From: Prosthecochloris ethylica
GTDB taxonomy: Bacteria; Bacteroidota; Chlorobiia; Chlorobiales; Chlorobiaceae
Reading direction: 5' to 3' (one strand)
NCBI RefSeq assembly: GCF_015234275.1
Contig: NZ_JADGII010000009.1
DNA: 64,000 nt
The notes below the pieces were generated by a model that worked only from the letters and a program-made list of their open reading frames with translations, was not told the origin of the DNA and searched no databases. Positions 42,531 through 49,874 of this stretch are shown here, in pieces (the first letter of the stretch is position 1; the number at the start of each line of letters is the position of its first letter). Made by a program: the position numbers and the translations under genes.

Positions 42531-43346
42531 ATGCTGAACAAGAGTTTTATCCGCCGCCTCACTGCCGCCCTGTTGCTGCTTGTGCTGATCGGCACGGCAG
42601 ACAGGGAGGCCCGGGCTCACTTCGGGATGATCATTCCGTCCGACGACATTGTCGACAGGCAATCCGCTCCTTCAGTGGAGCTTGACATCATGTTTGCCCA
42701 TCCTTTTGAAGGCGAAAGTATGGAGATGGCGCAACCCCGGTCGTTCGGCGTCGTCAGGGGAGGTCGCACGACCCTGCTGACGGAAACGCTCCGACCGACG
42801 ACCGCCCGACTCGTCCATGACGCCTCGGGCTCGCAAAGCTGGAAAGCCTCCTATAGCGTCAAACGCCCGGGAGACCACATATTCTTCGTTGAACCTGAAC
42901 CATACTGGGAACCGGCTGAAGACAGCTACATCGTGCATTACACCAAGGTGATTGTCAACGGTTTCGGCAAGGAAGACTCCTGGGACAGCGAAATCGGGCT
43001 GAAAACGGAAATCATCCCGTTGAGCAGGCCCTACGGGCTCTACACCGGCAACCTGTTCCGCGGAATCGTTCACGTTGACGGCAAACCGGTACCGTTTGCT
43101 GAAATCGAGGTCGAATATTTCAACGAGAATGGAAACCTGACAGCTCCCGACGCCGCATTCGTCACCCAGGTCATCAAGGCCGACGACCGGGGAGTGTTTT
43201 CCTATGCTGTTCCCAAAGCGGGATGGTGGGGATTTGCCGCCCTGTCGACGGACACTCGAACGCTTGAGCACAACGGCACGCCGAAGCCGGTGGAAATCGG
43301 CGCGGTGATCTGGATCAGGGCAACCGACATGATCACAACCCGCTAA
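42531..43346 (+). CDS. nikK: NikK-like periplasmic component of a nickel ECF transporter (DUF4198)
   Basis: A 271-residue exported protein (signal ends GTADREARA, then HFGMIIP). The start at 42,531 has AGGAGA seven bases upstream. The DUF4198 family is described as NikK-type nickel-binding accessory protein. Histidines near the mature N-terminus and a VKRPGDHIFFVEPEPYWEPAED segment are visible. It is expected to hand Ni2+ to NikM. Confidence 0.85.
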   Translation: MLNKSFIRRLTAALLLLVLIGTADREARAHFGMIIPSDDIVDRQSAPSVELDIMFAHPFEGESMEMAQPRSFGVVRGGRTTLLTETLRPTTARLVHDASGSQSWKASYSVKRPGDHIFFVEPEPYWEPAEDSYIVHYTKVIVNGFGKEDSWDSEIGLKTEIIPLSRPYGLYTGNLFRGIVHVDGKPVPFAEIEVEYFNENGNLTAPDAAFVTQVIKADDRGVFSYAVPKAGWWGFAALSTDTRTLEHNGTPKPVEIGAVIWIRATDMITTR

Positions 43347-43358
43347 CCGGGAGCACTC

Positions 43359-43955
43359 ATGCATATCTCGGAAGGAGTGCTTCCCCTGCCTGCTCTGGCT
43401 ATCGGTTATGCCGTCGCCGCAGTCGGCACGGCGACAGGCCTGAAAAAACTGCGTGATGACGATATCGTCCGGACAGCCCTGATGTCATGCGCTTTTTTCA
43501 CCGCCTCGTTCATTCACATCCCGCTGGGGCCCGCATCCGTCCACCTGGTTCTGAACGGCCTGACGGGAATCCTGTGCGGCTGGTCAAGCTTCGTGGCCCT
43601 TGGCATTGCGCTGCTCTTGCAGGCTGTTCTGTTCCAGTACGGCGGCATTACGACGCTTGGCGTCAATACCGCGGTGATGGCTCTCCCGGCCGTAGCCTGT
43701 TTCCTGCTGTTCTCGCCACTGATCCGGTCACGCCGGCTGCACGCAGTCGCTGCAGGATTCCTGACCGGAACGGTTTCTGTCCTGCTCTCCGCCCTGCTGC
43801 TCAGCATTACGCTCCTGAGCGCTGGAGATGCCTTCCTGCCAACTGCCCGGCTTGTTTTTGTCTCGAATGTCCCCCTGATGATTGCCGATGGTCTCCTGAC
43901 CGGGCTGATTCTTCAGTTTATCATAACGGTCAAACCAGAACTTCTCGAACCATGA
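43359..43955 (+). CDS. nikM: Nickel ECF transporter substrate component NikM/CbiM
   Basis: A 198-residue integral membrane protein that begins MHISEGVLP, the metal-binding N-terminus in which His2 coordinates Ni or Co. HIPLGPASVHLVLNGLTG and GGITTLGVNTAVMALP are hallmarks. Nickel instead of cobalt specificity follows from nikR at the head of the unit and the NikL/NikK neighbours; CbiN is absent. Confidence 0.9.
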   Translation: MHISEGVLPLPALAIGYAVAAVGTATGLKKLRDDDIVRTALMSCAFFTASFIHIPLGPASVHLVLNGLTGILCGWSSFVALGIALLLQAVLFQYGGITTLGVNTAVMALPAVACFLLFSPLIRSRRLHAVAAGFLTGTVSVLLSALLLSITLLSAGDAFLPTARLVFVSNVPLMIADGLLTGLILQFIITVKPELLEP

Positions 43956-44368
43956 CGTTACTGCTGCGAACCTGCGCAGTCCTGCTGTTGTCCCTCTCAG
44001 TCGTCAATACAGCGGAAGCGCACAAGATCAACCTCTTCTGCTGGTATGAGGCGGAAACCCTCTATGGAGAGGGGTATTTCAGCGGAGGCAATCCGGTGCA
44101 GAACAGCCGGGTCAGCCTCGAAATGCTCGAGTCCGGAACCATTGCAGCTGAAACCGTGACGACAGAAAACGGAACCTTCAGCTTCCCTGCAGACCCGTCC
44201 GTTCCGGTCAGGGTCATTCTCGACGCCGGACAGGGGCACCGTGCCACCTGGGTGAACGAGGGCCGGCAGCACACGTCCCCTCCGCTCTCCTCCATGCTGG
44301 CGGCACTGGGCGGCATTTTCCTTGTGTTCGCACTCCTGTACCTCTGGAAACGGGGCCATGCAGCTTGA
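43952..44368 (+). CDS. nikL: NikL-like accessory component of the nickel ECF transporter
   Basis: A 138-residue protein with a signal (VLLLSLSVVNTAEAHK), a periplasmic Ig/carboxypeptidase-regulatory-like domain (GGNPVQNSRVSLEML; TTENGTFSFPAD) and a C-terminal membrane span (LAALGGIFLVFALLYLWK). It takes the place of CbiN in NikMN-type systems. ATG overlaps the nikM stop by 4 bp. The mature N-terminal His (AHK) may bind metal. Confidence 0.82.
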   Translation: MTLLLRTCAVLLLSLSVVNTAEAHKINLFCWYEAETLYGEGYFSGGNPVQNSRVSLEMLESGTIAAETVTTENGTFSFPADPSVPVRVILDAGQGHRATWVNEGRQHTSPPLSSMLAALGGIFLVFALLYLWKRGHAA

Positions 44369-45098
44369 ACTGTTCTCACAGGGAAGTTCCCCGGTTCACC
44401 GGCTGGACCCCCGCGTCAAGCTGACGGTATTCGTACCGGCCGCCGTACTGTGCGCTTCGAGCGATAGATTCAGCACCGTCATCACTTTACTGTTCGCTGC
44501 AGGAACGCTGATCACTGCCGCACGGCTCTGGAGCGCACTGCTGTGGCAGCGCATGCTCGTCATCAACACCTTCGTTCTGTTCCTCTGGCTCACGCTGCCC
44601 TTTTCGATGCAGGGCACGCCGGTCATGACCACAGGCCCGATGACGGTAACCGCCGAGGGGATGATGCTCTCAATGCTCATCACCCTCAAGACCAACGCCA
44701 TCAGCCTCATGACCATCGCCCTGCCCGGAACAACGCCGGTGATGTCACTTGCCCACGCCCTGCAACACCTCGGCATGCCCTCGAAACTGGTGAACGTCTT
44801 CTATATTTTCTACCGTTACAGTGGAGTGATCGTCACGGAGTTCGAAACCATGAAGCAAACCCTGAAAGCCCGGGGATTCAGTCCTGCAACCAACATGCAC
44901 ACCGTCCGCACCTGGGCTTCTGTTGCCGGAATGCTCTTCATCAGAAGCTTCGAACGGGCAGAACGGATCTCCAGTGCGCTCCGGCTGAGGGGCTTTCAGG
45001 GACAGTTCCCCCTCATGAATCACTTCAGGGCCACACGGCGCGACGTTCTCTTCGCCATGGTGTCGTTCTGCTGTCTCACCATTCTGATGTTCATCTGA
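44358..45098 (+). CDS. nikQ: ECF transporter transmembrane component NikQ/CbiQ
   Basis: A 246-residue energy-coupling T component with about six spans: HRLDPRVKLTVFVPA at the N-terminus, and the cytoplasmic coupling motif SFERAERISSALRLRGF (ARG-type). It links the substrate component to the ATPase. The gene overlaps nikL by 11 bp and nikO by 1 bp. Confidence 0.92.
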   Translation: MQLELFSQGSSPVHRLDPRVKLTVFVPAAVLCASSDRFSTVITLLFAAGTLITAARLWSALLWQRMLVINTFVLFLWLTLPFSMQGTPVMTTGPMTVTAEGMMLSMLITLKTNAISLMTIALPGTTPVMSLAHALQHLGMPSKLVNVFYIFYRYSGVIVTEFETMKQTLKARGFSPATNMHTVRTWASVAGMLFIRSFERAERISSALRLRGFQGQFPLMNHFRATRRDVLFAMVSFCCLTILMFI

Positions 45099-45745
45099 TG
45101 AACTGCCTGGAGATACACCAGCTGAATTTTTCCTATCCCGGCGGACGACGGGTTTTCAGGGATCTGAACCTGAGCGTACAGTCCGGGGAAAAAGCCGCGC
45201 TTACCGGGGCGAACGGTGCCGGCAAGAGCACGCTGTTCCAGCTGCTGACGGGACTTCTGAAGCCGCAGTCGGGATCGATCGTGGCATGGGGAAAGACTGT
45301 GGCATCAGAAGAAGAGTTCAGACAGATGCGGCGGCGGACCGGGCTCATGTTCCAGGATCCTGACGATCAGCTGATCTGCCCGTCCGTTGAAGAAGACATC
45401 GCCTTCACCCTCCTGAACCACGGGATGCCGCCACGGGAAGTGGCTGGAAAAGTCGATGAAATCTGCAGAAAGCTGGGCCTTGCCGCTCTGAAGACCCGTG
45501 TTCCGTTTCACCTTTCCTGGGGACAGAAACAGCTGGTGTCGCTGGCGGGAATACTGGTGACGGAACCGCAACTGCTCCTGCTGGATGAACCGACCGCCGG
45601 AGCTGATGATCACCTGAAATCACTCATGCTCGACCATCTGCAGCAGTTCACCGGTACGCTGCTTGTCTCCTCGCACGACAGCGATTTCCTCGAACGTCTC
45701 TGCTCTTCGGCATACCATATCAGCAACGGCAGTGTCATGCGCTGA
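45098..45745 (+). CDS. nikO: ECF transporter ATPase NikO/CbiO
   Basis: A 215-residue ABC ATPase: Walker A GANGAGKST (37-45), Q-loop FQDPDDQ, signature LSWGQKQ, Walker B LLLLDEPT, His SSHD. FQDPDDQ is the CbiO-type Q-loop. Shorter than the usual 240-280 residues but complete. The start ATG uses the TGATG overlap with the nikQ stop. Last gene of the nickel unit; the next gene converges. Confidence 0.92.
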   Translation: MNCLEIHQLNFSYPGGRRVFRDLNLSVQSGEKAALTGANGAGKSTLFQLLTGLLKPQSGSIVAWGKTVASEEEFRQMRRRTGLMFQDPDDQLICPSVEEDIAFTLLNHGMPPREVAGKVDEICRKLGLAALKTRVPFHLSWGQKQLVSLAGILVTEPQLLLLDEPTAGADDHLKSLMLDHLQQFTGTLLVSSHDSDFLERLCSSAYHISNGSVMR

Positions 45746-45763
45746 TGACCACGCCGCACCGTT

Positions 45764-46897
45764 TCAGATGGGTTTTTCGTAAATGACGTACTCCTTGTAG
45801 GGAATTCCGCCGATGACTTTGGCAAGCTTGCTCATGGCCTGGTTGGACTTGAGTACCCAGCTCATTTCACTGGAATACAGGCCGTAACGGCCACCGTAAT
45901 CGGCAATGTGCGCATTGAGCATACTGTCGATTCCCTTGTTGCGGTACTCCGGCAGCACTCCCATGGTAATGGTGCGATATGCGGAAATGTTGCGGCCGTA
46001 CCACCAGAGCCGGAACAGGCCCCACGGCGTAAAGGGATTGCCGTTGACATGCTTCAGGGCGACATTCATGTCAGGAAGCGTCAGTGAAAAACCGATCGGC
46101 CGCCCTTCGGAGTCTTCGACAAAGTAGATGAAGTGCTCTTTGGCAATAGCCTTCATGCTTGTTGCCAGATAGGAGAACTCACGGTCCGTCATGGGCACGA
46201 AGCCCCAGTTTTTTTCCCAGGCACGATTGTAGATATCACGAATGATGGCGACTTCCCTGTCAAACTCCTTCATCCTGATGGTACGTATCGACAGGCCTTC
46301 ACGCTTCTGCACGAATCCGGCAATGCGCCGGAGACGCTCGATATCGATCCTGTCCTGGTCAATGTACCATGCCAGCAGCTCCTGGCCGGTAGCATGGCCG
46401 TAATTGGTGGCGAGTGTATTGTAGTACGGCGGGTTGTAGAGCATGAGAAATACCGGAGGGCTGTCATATCCCCTCACCAGCATGCCGCACTGGTCATTCA
46501 TCGACGGGCTGACCGGCCCGCGCATGGTGTCGAGACCCCTCTCCCTCAGCCACGAGGCTGCTGCATCGAACAGGGCATCGGCCACCTCCTGATCGTTGAC
46601 GCACTCGAAAAACCCCCAGAAACCGACCTTGTCGTCATGTACTTCGTTATGACGGCGATTCTGTACTGCGGCAATCGTTCCGGCCATACGCCCGTCTTTC
46701 CATGCGGTGAACATGGCAAGATCCGCATGTTCGTACAGCGGATAGTGATCTGTATCGAGGGTTTTCATGTAATCCGAAACAACCGGAGGCACCCAGTACC
46801 TGTCAAGTTCCGGATCGTTGCGGTAAATCGTCCAAGCAAAACGGATAAAGCGCTTTCTTTCGCCCTTTGTCGAAACCTTCCTGATTTCTATGCCCAT
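45764..46897 (-). CDS. GNAT-like acyltransferase of the YghO type
   Basis: A 377-residue cytoplasmic protein with an N-terminal half like EIRKVSTKGERKRFIRFAWT and KVGFWGFFECVND, and a C-terminal GNAT core: TITMGVLPEYRNKGIDSML (the acetyl-CoA loop) followed by the YSSEMSWVLKSNQAM helix and YKEYVIYEK tail. Its substrate is unknown. It stands alone on the minus strand, converging on nikO. Confidence 0.75.
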   Translation of the reverse strand: MGIEIRKVSTKGERKRFIRFAWTIYRNDPELDRYWVPPVVSDYMKTLDTDHYPLYEHADLAMFTAWKDGRMAGTIAAVQNRRHNEVHDDKVGFWGFFECVNDQEVADALFDAAASWLRERGLDTMRGPVSPSMNDQCGMLVRGYDSPPVFLMLYNPPYYNTLATNYGHATGQELLAWYIDQDRIDIERLRRIAGFVQKREGLSIRTIRMKEFDREVAIIRDIYNRAWEKNWGFVPMTDREFSYLATSMKAIAKEHFIYFVEDSEGRPIGFSLTLPDMNVALKHVNGNPFTPWGLFRLWWYGRNISAYRTITMGVLPEYRNKGIDSMLNAHIADYGGRYGLYSSEMSWVLKSNQAMSKLAKVIGGIPYKEYVIYEKPI

Positions 46898-46956
46898 GAG
46901 AGTTGCTAACCGTTAGTCGTGAATGGCACCCGCAGGGGGAGTCGCGGATAACCGAA

Positions 46957-46980
46957 GAACCCCCTTGACACAGGGGGTTC
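46957..46980. terminator. GC-rich hairpin upstream of the acyltransferase
   Basis: GAACCCCCT, loop TGACAC, AGGGGGTTC: perfect 9-bp stem between the small membrane protein (47,003) and the acyltransferase start (46,897). On the minus strand the following bases are TTCGGTT, so termination is likely partial. Confidence 0.5.
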
Positions 46981-47002
46981 GGAAAACAAAAGCTGAAGAG
47001 GT

Positions 47003-47206
47003 TCAGTCGAAAGCCTTGCCGGATTCGACCCCTGCGGCCTTGAGGATTTTTGCGAGAGGGCAAAAGCCGGTAAATGCCGCCTGAAACAGGTTCAGACCGA
47101 CAAAACCGGTAAACCACAGCCAGTTAGGATGATGATAGACTGACAGCAGAACGCTGGCCAGCACAAAAAAACCTGCAACAGCAAAAACAAGACGATCTAT
47201 ATTCAT
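47003..47206 (-). CDS. Small DUF2892-type membrane protein
   Basis: A 67-residue protein (MNIDRLVFAVAGFFVLAS...) with two membrane spans, the second ending in the family sequence FTGFCPLAKILKAAG. AGGAG lies seven bases upstream of the ATG at 47,206, which decides the start. Found alone or next to rhodanese genes in other genomes; its function is not known. The FCP cysteine is conserved in the family. Confidence 0.8.
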   Translation of the reverse strand: MNIDRLVFAVAGFFVLASVLLSVYHHPNWLWFTGFVGLNLFQAAFTGFCPLAKILKAAGVESGKAFD

Positions 47207-47246
47207 GATGAACTCCTGGTTCGGTTTACTGGTGAAAAAACCCGGA

Positions 47247-48323
47247 TTATCCGGAAACTTCTGCCTGGCAACGGGCGGTATGAAGTTTTTCCGCACCCTG
47301 TTTCAAAATCTTTTCGGTCTCTTGCCATGAAATGCACTCATCGGTAATCGAAACCCCGTACTCGAGACTCGAGGGATCGTCAGCGGGAAACGGCTGGTTG
47401 CCACAGGAGAGATTGCTCTCGATCATGACCCCGACAATACTTGTCGTACCGCCTGCACGCTGACCGATAATGTTGTTCCATACCTTTGCCTGCTGTTCAT
47501 GCTTCTTGCCGGAATTGGCGTGACTGCAGTCAACCATGATGGTTTTCGACAGGTCCGCGCGTGCAAGGCGTTCCTCGGCTTCAGCGATGTTACCGGCATC
47601 GTAATTGGGGCGCCCGGAACCCCCGCGAAGGACGATATGCCCGAACGGATTGCCGGTTGTGGTAATCACGCTGCTGTGCCCGTCAGGGTCGATTCCCAGA
47701 AAACTGTGGGGATGCATCGCTGAACGCAGCGCATCGATAGCTGCCTGCATCCGTCCGTCAGTCGAATTCTTGAACCCGACCGGCATCGACAGGCCACTGG
47801 CCATCTGGCGATGTGTCTGCGACTCGATCGTCCGTGCCCCGATTGCCGCCCAGCTGACAAGGTCCGAAACATACTGCGGGGTAAACGGATCCAGAAACTC
47901 CGTTGCCGCAGGCAAACCGAGTGCGTTGATGTCAACCAGCAGTTTGCGTGCATGGTACAGCCCGTGCTCGATATCGAACGATCCATCCAGGTGGGGGTCG
48001 TTGATAAACCCTTTCCACCCGATCGTCGTTCTCGGCTTTTCGAAATACACTCTCATGATAATGCACAGCTCCTCGCTCAACTCGTCACGGAGAGCTTTCA
48101 GGCGGTGTGCGTATTCCATTGCTGCCGCAGGGTCATGAATGGAACAGGGACCCACAATCACAAGAAAACGTGAATCCTTTCCGGATAGAATATTCTCGAC
48201 CTCCCGCCGTCCTTCCGTAACTGTGGAGGCAATCGCCTCTGTCACGGGAAGCTGATCCTTGAGCTTCCTGGGAGCAGTCAGGCGGGTTATTTGAGCAACT
48301 CGTAAGTCCTGTAATTTCTGCAT
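47247..48323 (-). CDS. aroG: 3-deoxy-7-phosphoheptulonate synthase (class I, AroFGH type)
   Basis: Condenses phosphoenolpyruvate and erythrose-4-phosphate, first step of aromatic amino acid synthesis. The 358-residue protein from ATG 48,323 matches the E. coli AroG length. VGPCSIHDP, KPRTTIGWKGFINDPHLDGS, GARTIESQTHRQMASG and SCGNQPF (metal/active-site region) are present. The class with N-terminal DLRVAQI is feedback-inhibited by Phe, Tyr or Trp. An ATG 20 codons upstream is ignored because it falls in a leader with no coding look. Confidence 0.94.
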   Translation of the reverse strand: MQKLQDLRVAQITRLTAPRKLKDQLPVTEAIASTVTEGRREVENILSGKDSRFLVIVGPCSIHDPAAAMEYAHRLKALRDELSEELCIIMRVYFEKPRTTIGWKGFINDPHLDGSFDIEHGLYHARKLLVDINALGLPAATEFLDPFTPQYVSDLVSWAAIGARTIESQTHRQMASGLSMPVGFKNSTDGRMQAAIDALRSAMHPHSFLGIDPDGHSSVITTTGNPFGHIVLRGGSGRPNYDAGNIAEAEERLARADLSKTIMVDCSHANSGKKHEQQAKVWNNIIGQRAGGTTSIVGVMIESNLSCGNQPFPADDPSSLEYGVSITDECISWQETEKILKQGAEKLHTARCQAEVSG

Positions 48324-48431
48324 TCGTCTCTCTGGTAAAAACTCTGTAATTCGTAATTGGTTGGAAGATAAAAAAAACAACAATAAATAATGACCGGGCC
48401 TTCCAATTAATTCCGGTACCCCGAAAAACAG

Positions 48432-48455
48432 AAAACCTGCCAGCCGGCAGGTTTT
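48432..48455 (-). terminator. Terminator downstream of the ArsA gene
   Basis: AAAACCTGCC, loop AGCC, GGCAGGTTTT: a perfect 10-bp stem; on the minus strand it is followed by CTGTTTTTC. It separates the ArsA gene from the DAHP synthase gene. Confidence 0.8.
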
Positions 48456-48495
48456 CCATCTATCCTTTCTGTTTCAGCAACCTGCTGACAGGTAA

Positions 48496-49692
48496 TCACT
48501 CTGCGTCTTCCCTGATAAAATCGATCGTCAGCCAGCCATTGTCAAAGCTTGCCCCGGATGATTCGAGACCCGCAATGAAAATCGGAAGGGCAACGACTTT
48601 CTGATAGTCACCGATCCTGATGGTCAGGTCATCACCGAGTTTGAGAATTTTCGGTTCCTGACCCATGGCCTCCATGAACGGCAGCTTGATGCGCACTTTA
48701 TAGTGGCCGTCATGGACTTTCTGGATATCGATCGGGTCTTCCTCGAAGAACACCTCAGTCGGGTTGTTGTCACCGTACACTTTTGCGCCGACCTGGCGGA
48801 GCATATCGAGACCGACAACCTCCTGTTCGAACAGCGGAACCTGGCCGATCGGAATAGGTGCGAATGCATCTTCGATCTGCTGGATATAGTTCTGCTGGAT
48901 ATCCCGCCATTTCTTGAAGTAGGTGTTGTCCGTGAGATCCGGCATCACCCTGTTGACGGTAATACTGTCGACGGTGATACCATACAGGTTGAGGTAGGTC
49001 AACGCCCTCATGGACTCTTTGATCACCATCTTTTCCGGGTTCATGACAAGGCGAACCGTCGATTTGGACCCGTCGGCCAAGAGGTCGATGATCCCTTCTG
49101 TCGAGGCGAACAGGTTGTCGACTTTCTCGTACACCTCTTCCGGGGCAACCATGGCGTCGATTTTCTTGACCTTTTTCGACAGTGGCCTGATCACCGGCTT
49201 GACCATATATTTTTCGACATTGCGGATCATCTTGATAAACCATCCGAACGTTTCAGGCAGCGAAAGCAGTCGAAGCGTCTCACCTGTCGGTGCACAGTCG
49301 ACGACGAGCAGGTCGAAATCGTTCTGCTCCTCGTTGTAACGCTTGATATAGGACAGGGAGAACAGCTCTTCCATGCCGGGCAGCACACCCATCTCTTCAG
49401 CATAGATTCCCTCTACACCCCTGGACTCCATCAACTGGGCGAAATGCTCTCTGACAACATCCCAGTTGAGGTTGAGATCGCCGAAAACACTGACTTCCTG
49501 CCCCCAGAGATTATCCGTAACCTTGACAGGAGAAGGACCGAGCTGAACGTCGAGCGAATCACCGAGGCTGTGTGCAGGGTCGGTTGACATAATCAGCGTT
49601 CTATACCCCATGTCGGCAGCTTTCAATGCCGTTGCAGCAGCAACCGAGGTTTTTCCAACGCCACCCTTACCCGTAAAAATGATATTTCGCAT
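48496..49692 (-). CDS. ArsA-family anion-pump-type ATPase with C-terminal HSP20-like domain
   Basis: A 398-residue P-loop ATPase of the ArsA/Get3 group: deviant Walker A GKGGVGKTSVAAATALKA (8-25), switch I STDPAHSLGDSLDV and switch II region VVDCAPTGETLRLL. A single ATPase half is present, followed by a beta-rich domain of about 80 residues (KVRIKLPFMEAM; DGDD-like LKLGDDLTIRIGDYQK; ASFDNGWLTIDF). Several such genes occur in green sulfur bacteria, which makes arsenic or membrane-protein targeting only two of the options. It stands alone. Confidence 0.8.
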   Translation of the reverse strand: MRNIIFTGKGGVGKTSVAAATALKAADMGYRTLIMSTDPAHSLGDSLDVQLGPSPVKVTDNLWGQEVSVFGDLNLNWDVVREHFAQLMESRGVEGIYAEEMGVLPGMEELFSLSYIKRYNEEQNDFDLLVVDCAPTGETLRLLSLPETFGWFIKMIRNVEKYMVKPVIRPLSKKVKKIDAMVAPEEVYEKVDNLFASTEGIIDLLADGSKSTVRLVMNPEKMVIKESMRALTYLNLYGITVDSITVNRVMPDLTDNTYFKKWRDIQQNYIQQIEDAFAPIPIGQVPLFEQEVVGLDMLRQVGAKVYGDNNPTEVFFEEDPIDIQKVHDGHYKVRIKLPFMEAMGQEPKILKLGDDLTIRIGDYQKVVALPIFIAGLESSGASFDNGWLTIDFIREDAE

Positions 49693-49699
49693 ACGTAGT

Positions 49700-49712
49700 A
49701 ATGATTCTCATT
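49700..49712. promoter_or_regulatory. Fur-like palindrome upstream of the ArsA gene
   Basis: AATGA-TTC-TCATT, 8 bases before the start codon of the ArsA gene (minus strand). The sequence matches most of the central part of the Fur-box consensus (AATGATAATCATT). It resembles the palindrome at 21,629. Function is inferred only from the pattern. Confidence 0.35.
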
Positions 49713-49874
49713 TAAAGGAAGTTAAAAAGCTGAACAGAAGACCCGCATGAGCTCTTCGTCGTGTTCCCGAGCGTCCTGTTTATTAAGAGGCTTAAGATAA
49801 TAAATATTCTTTCATATGAACAAAGACGCAATGCACAAATCCGCAGCCGGCTCTACGCCGGATATCATCTGCTG
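49713..49874 (-). other. Intergenic stretch, no gene seen
   Basis: AT-rich gap between the ArsA gene and the transglycosylase stop (49,875). It presumably holds the ArsA promoter; I see no further feature in it. Confidence 0.5.
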
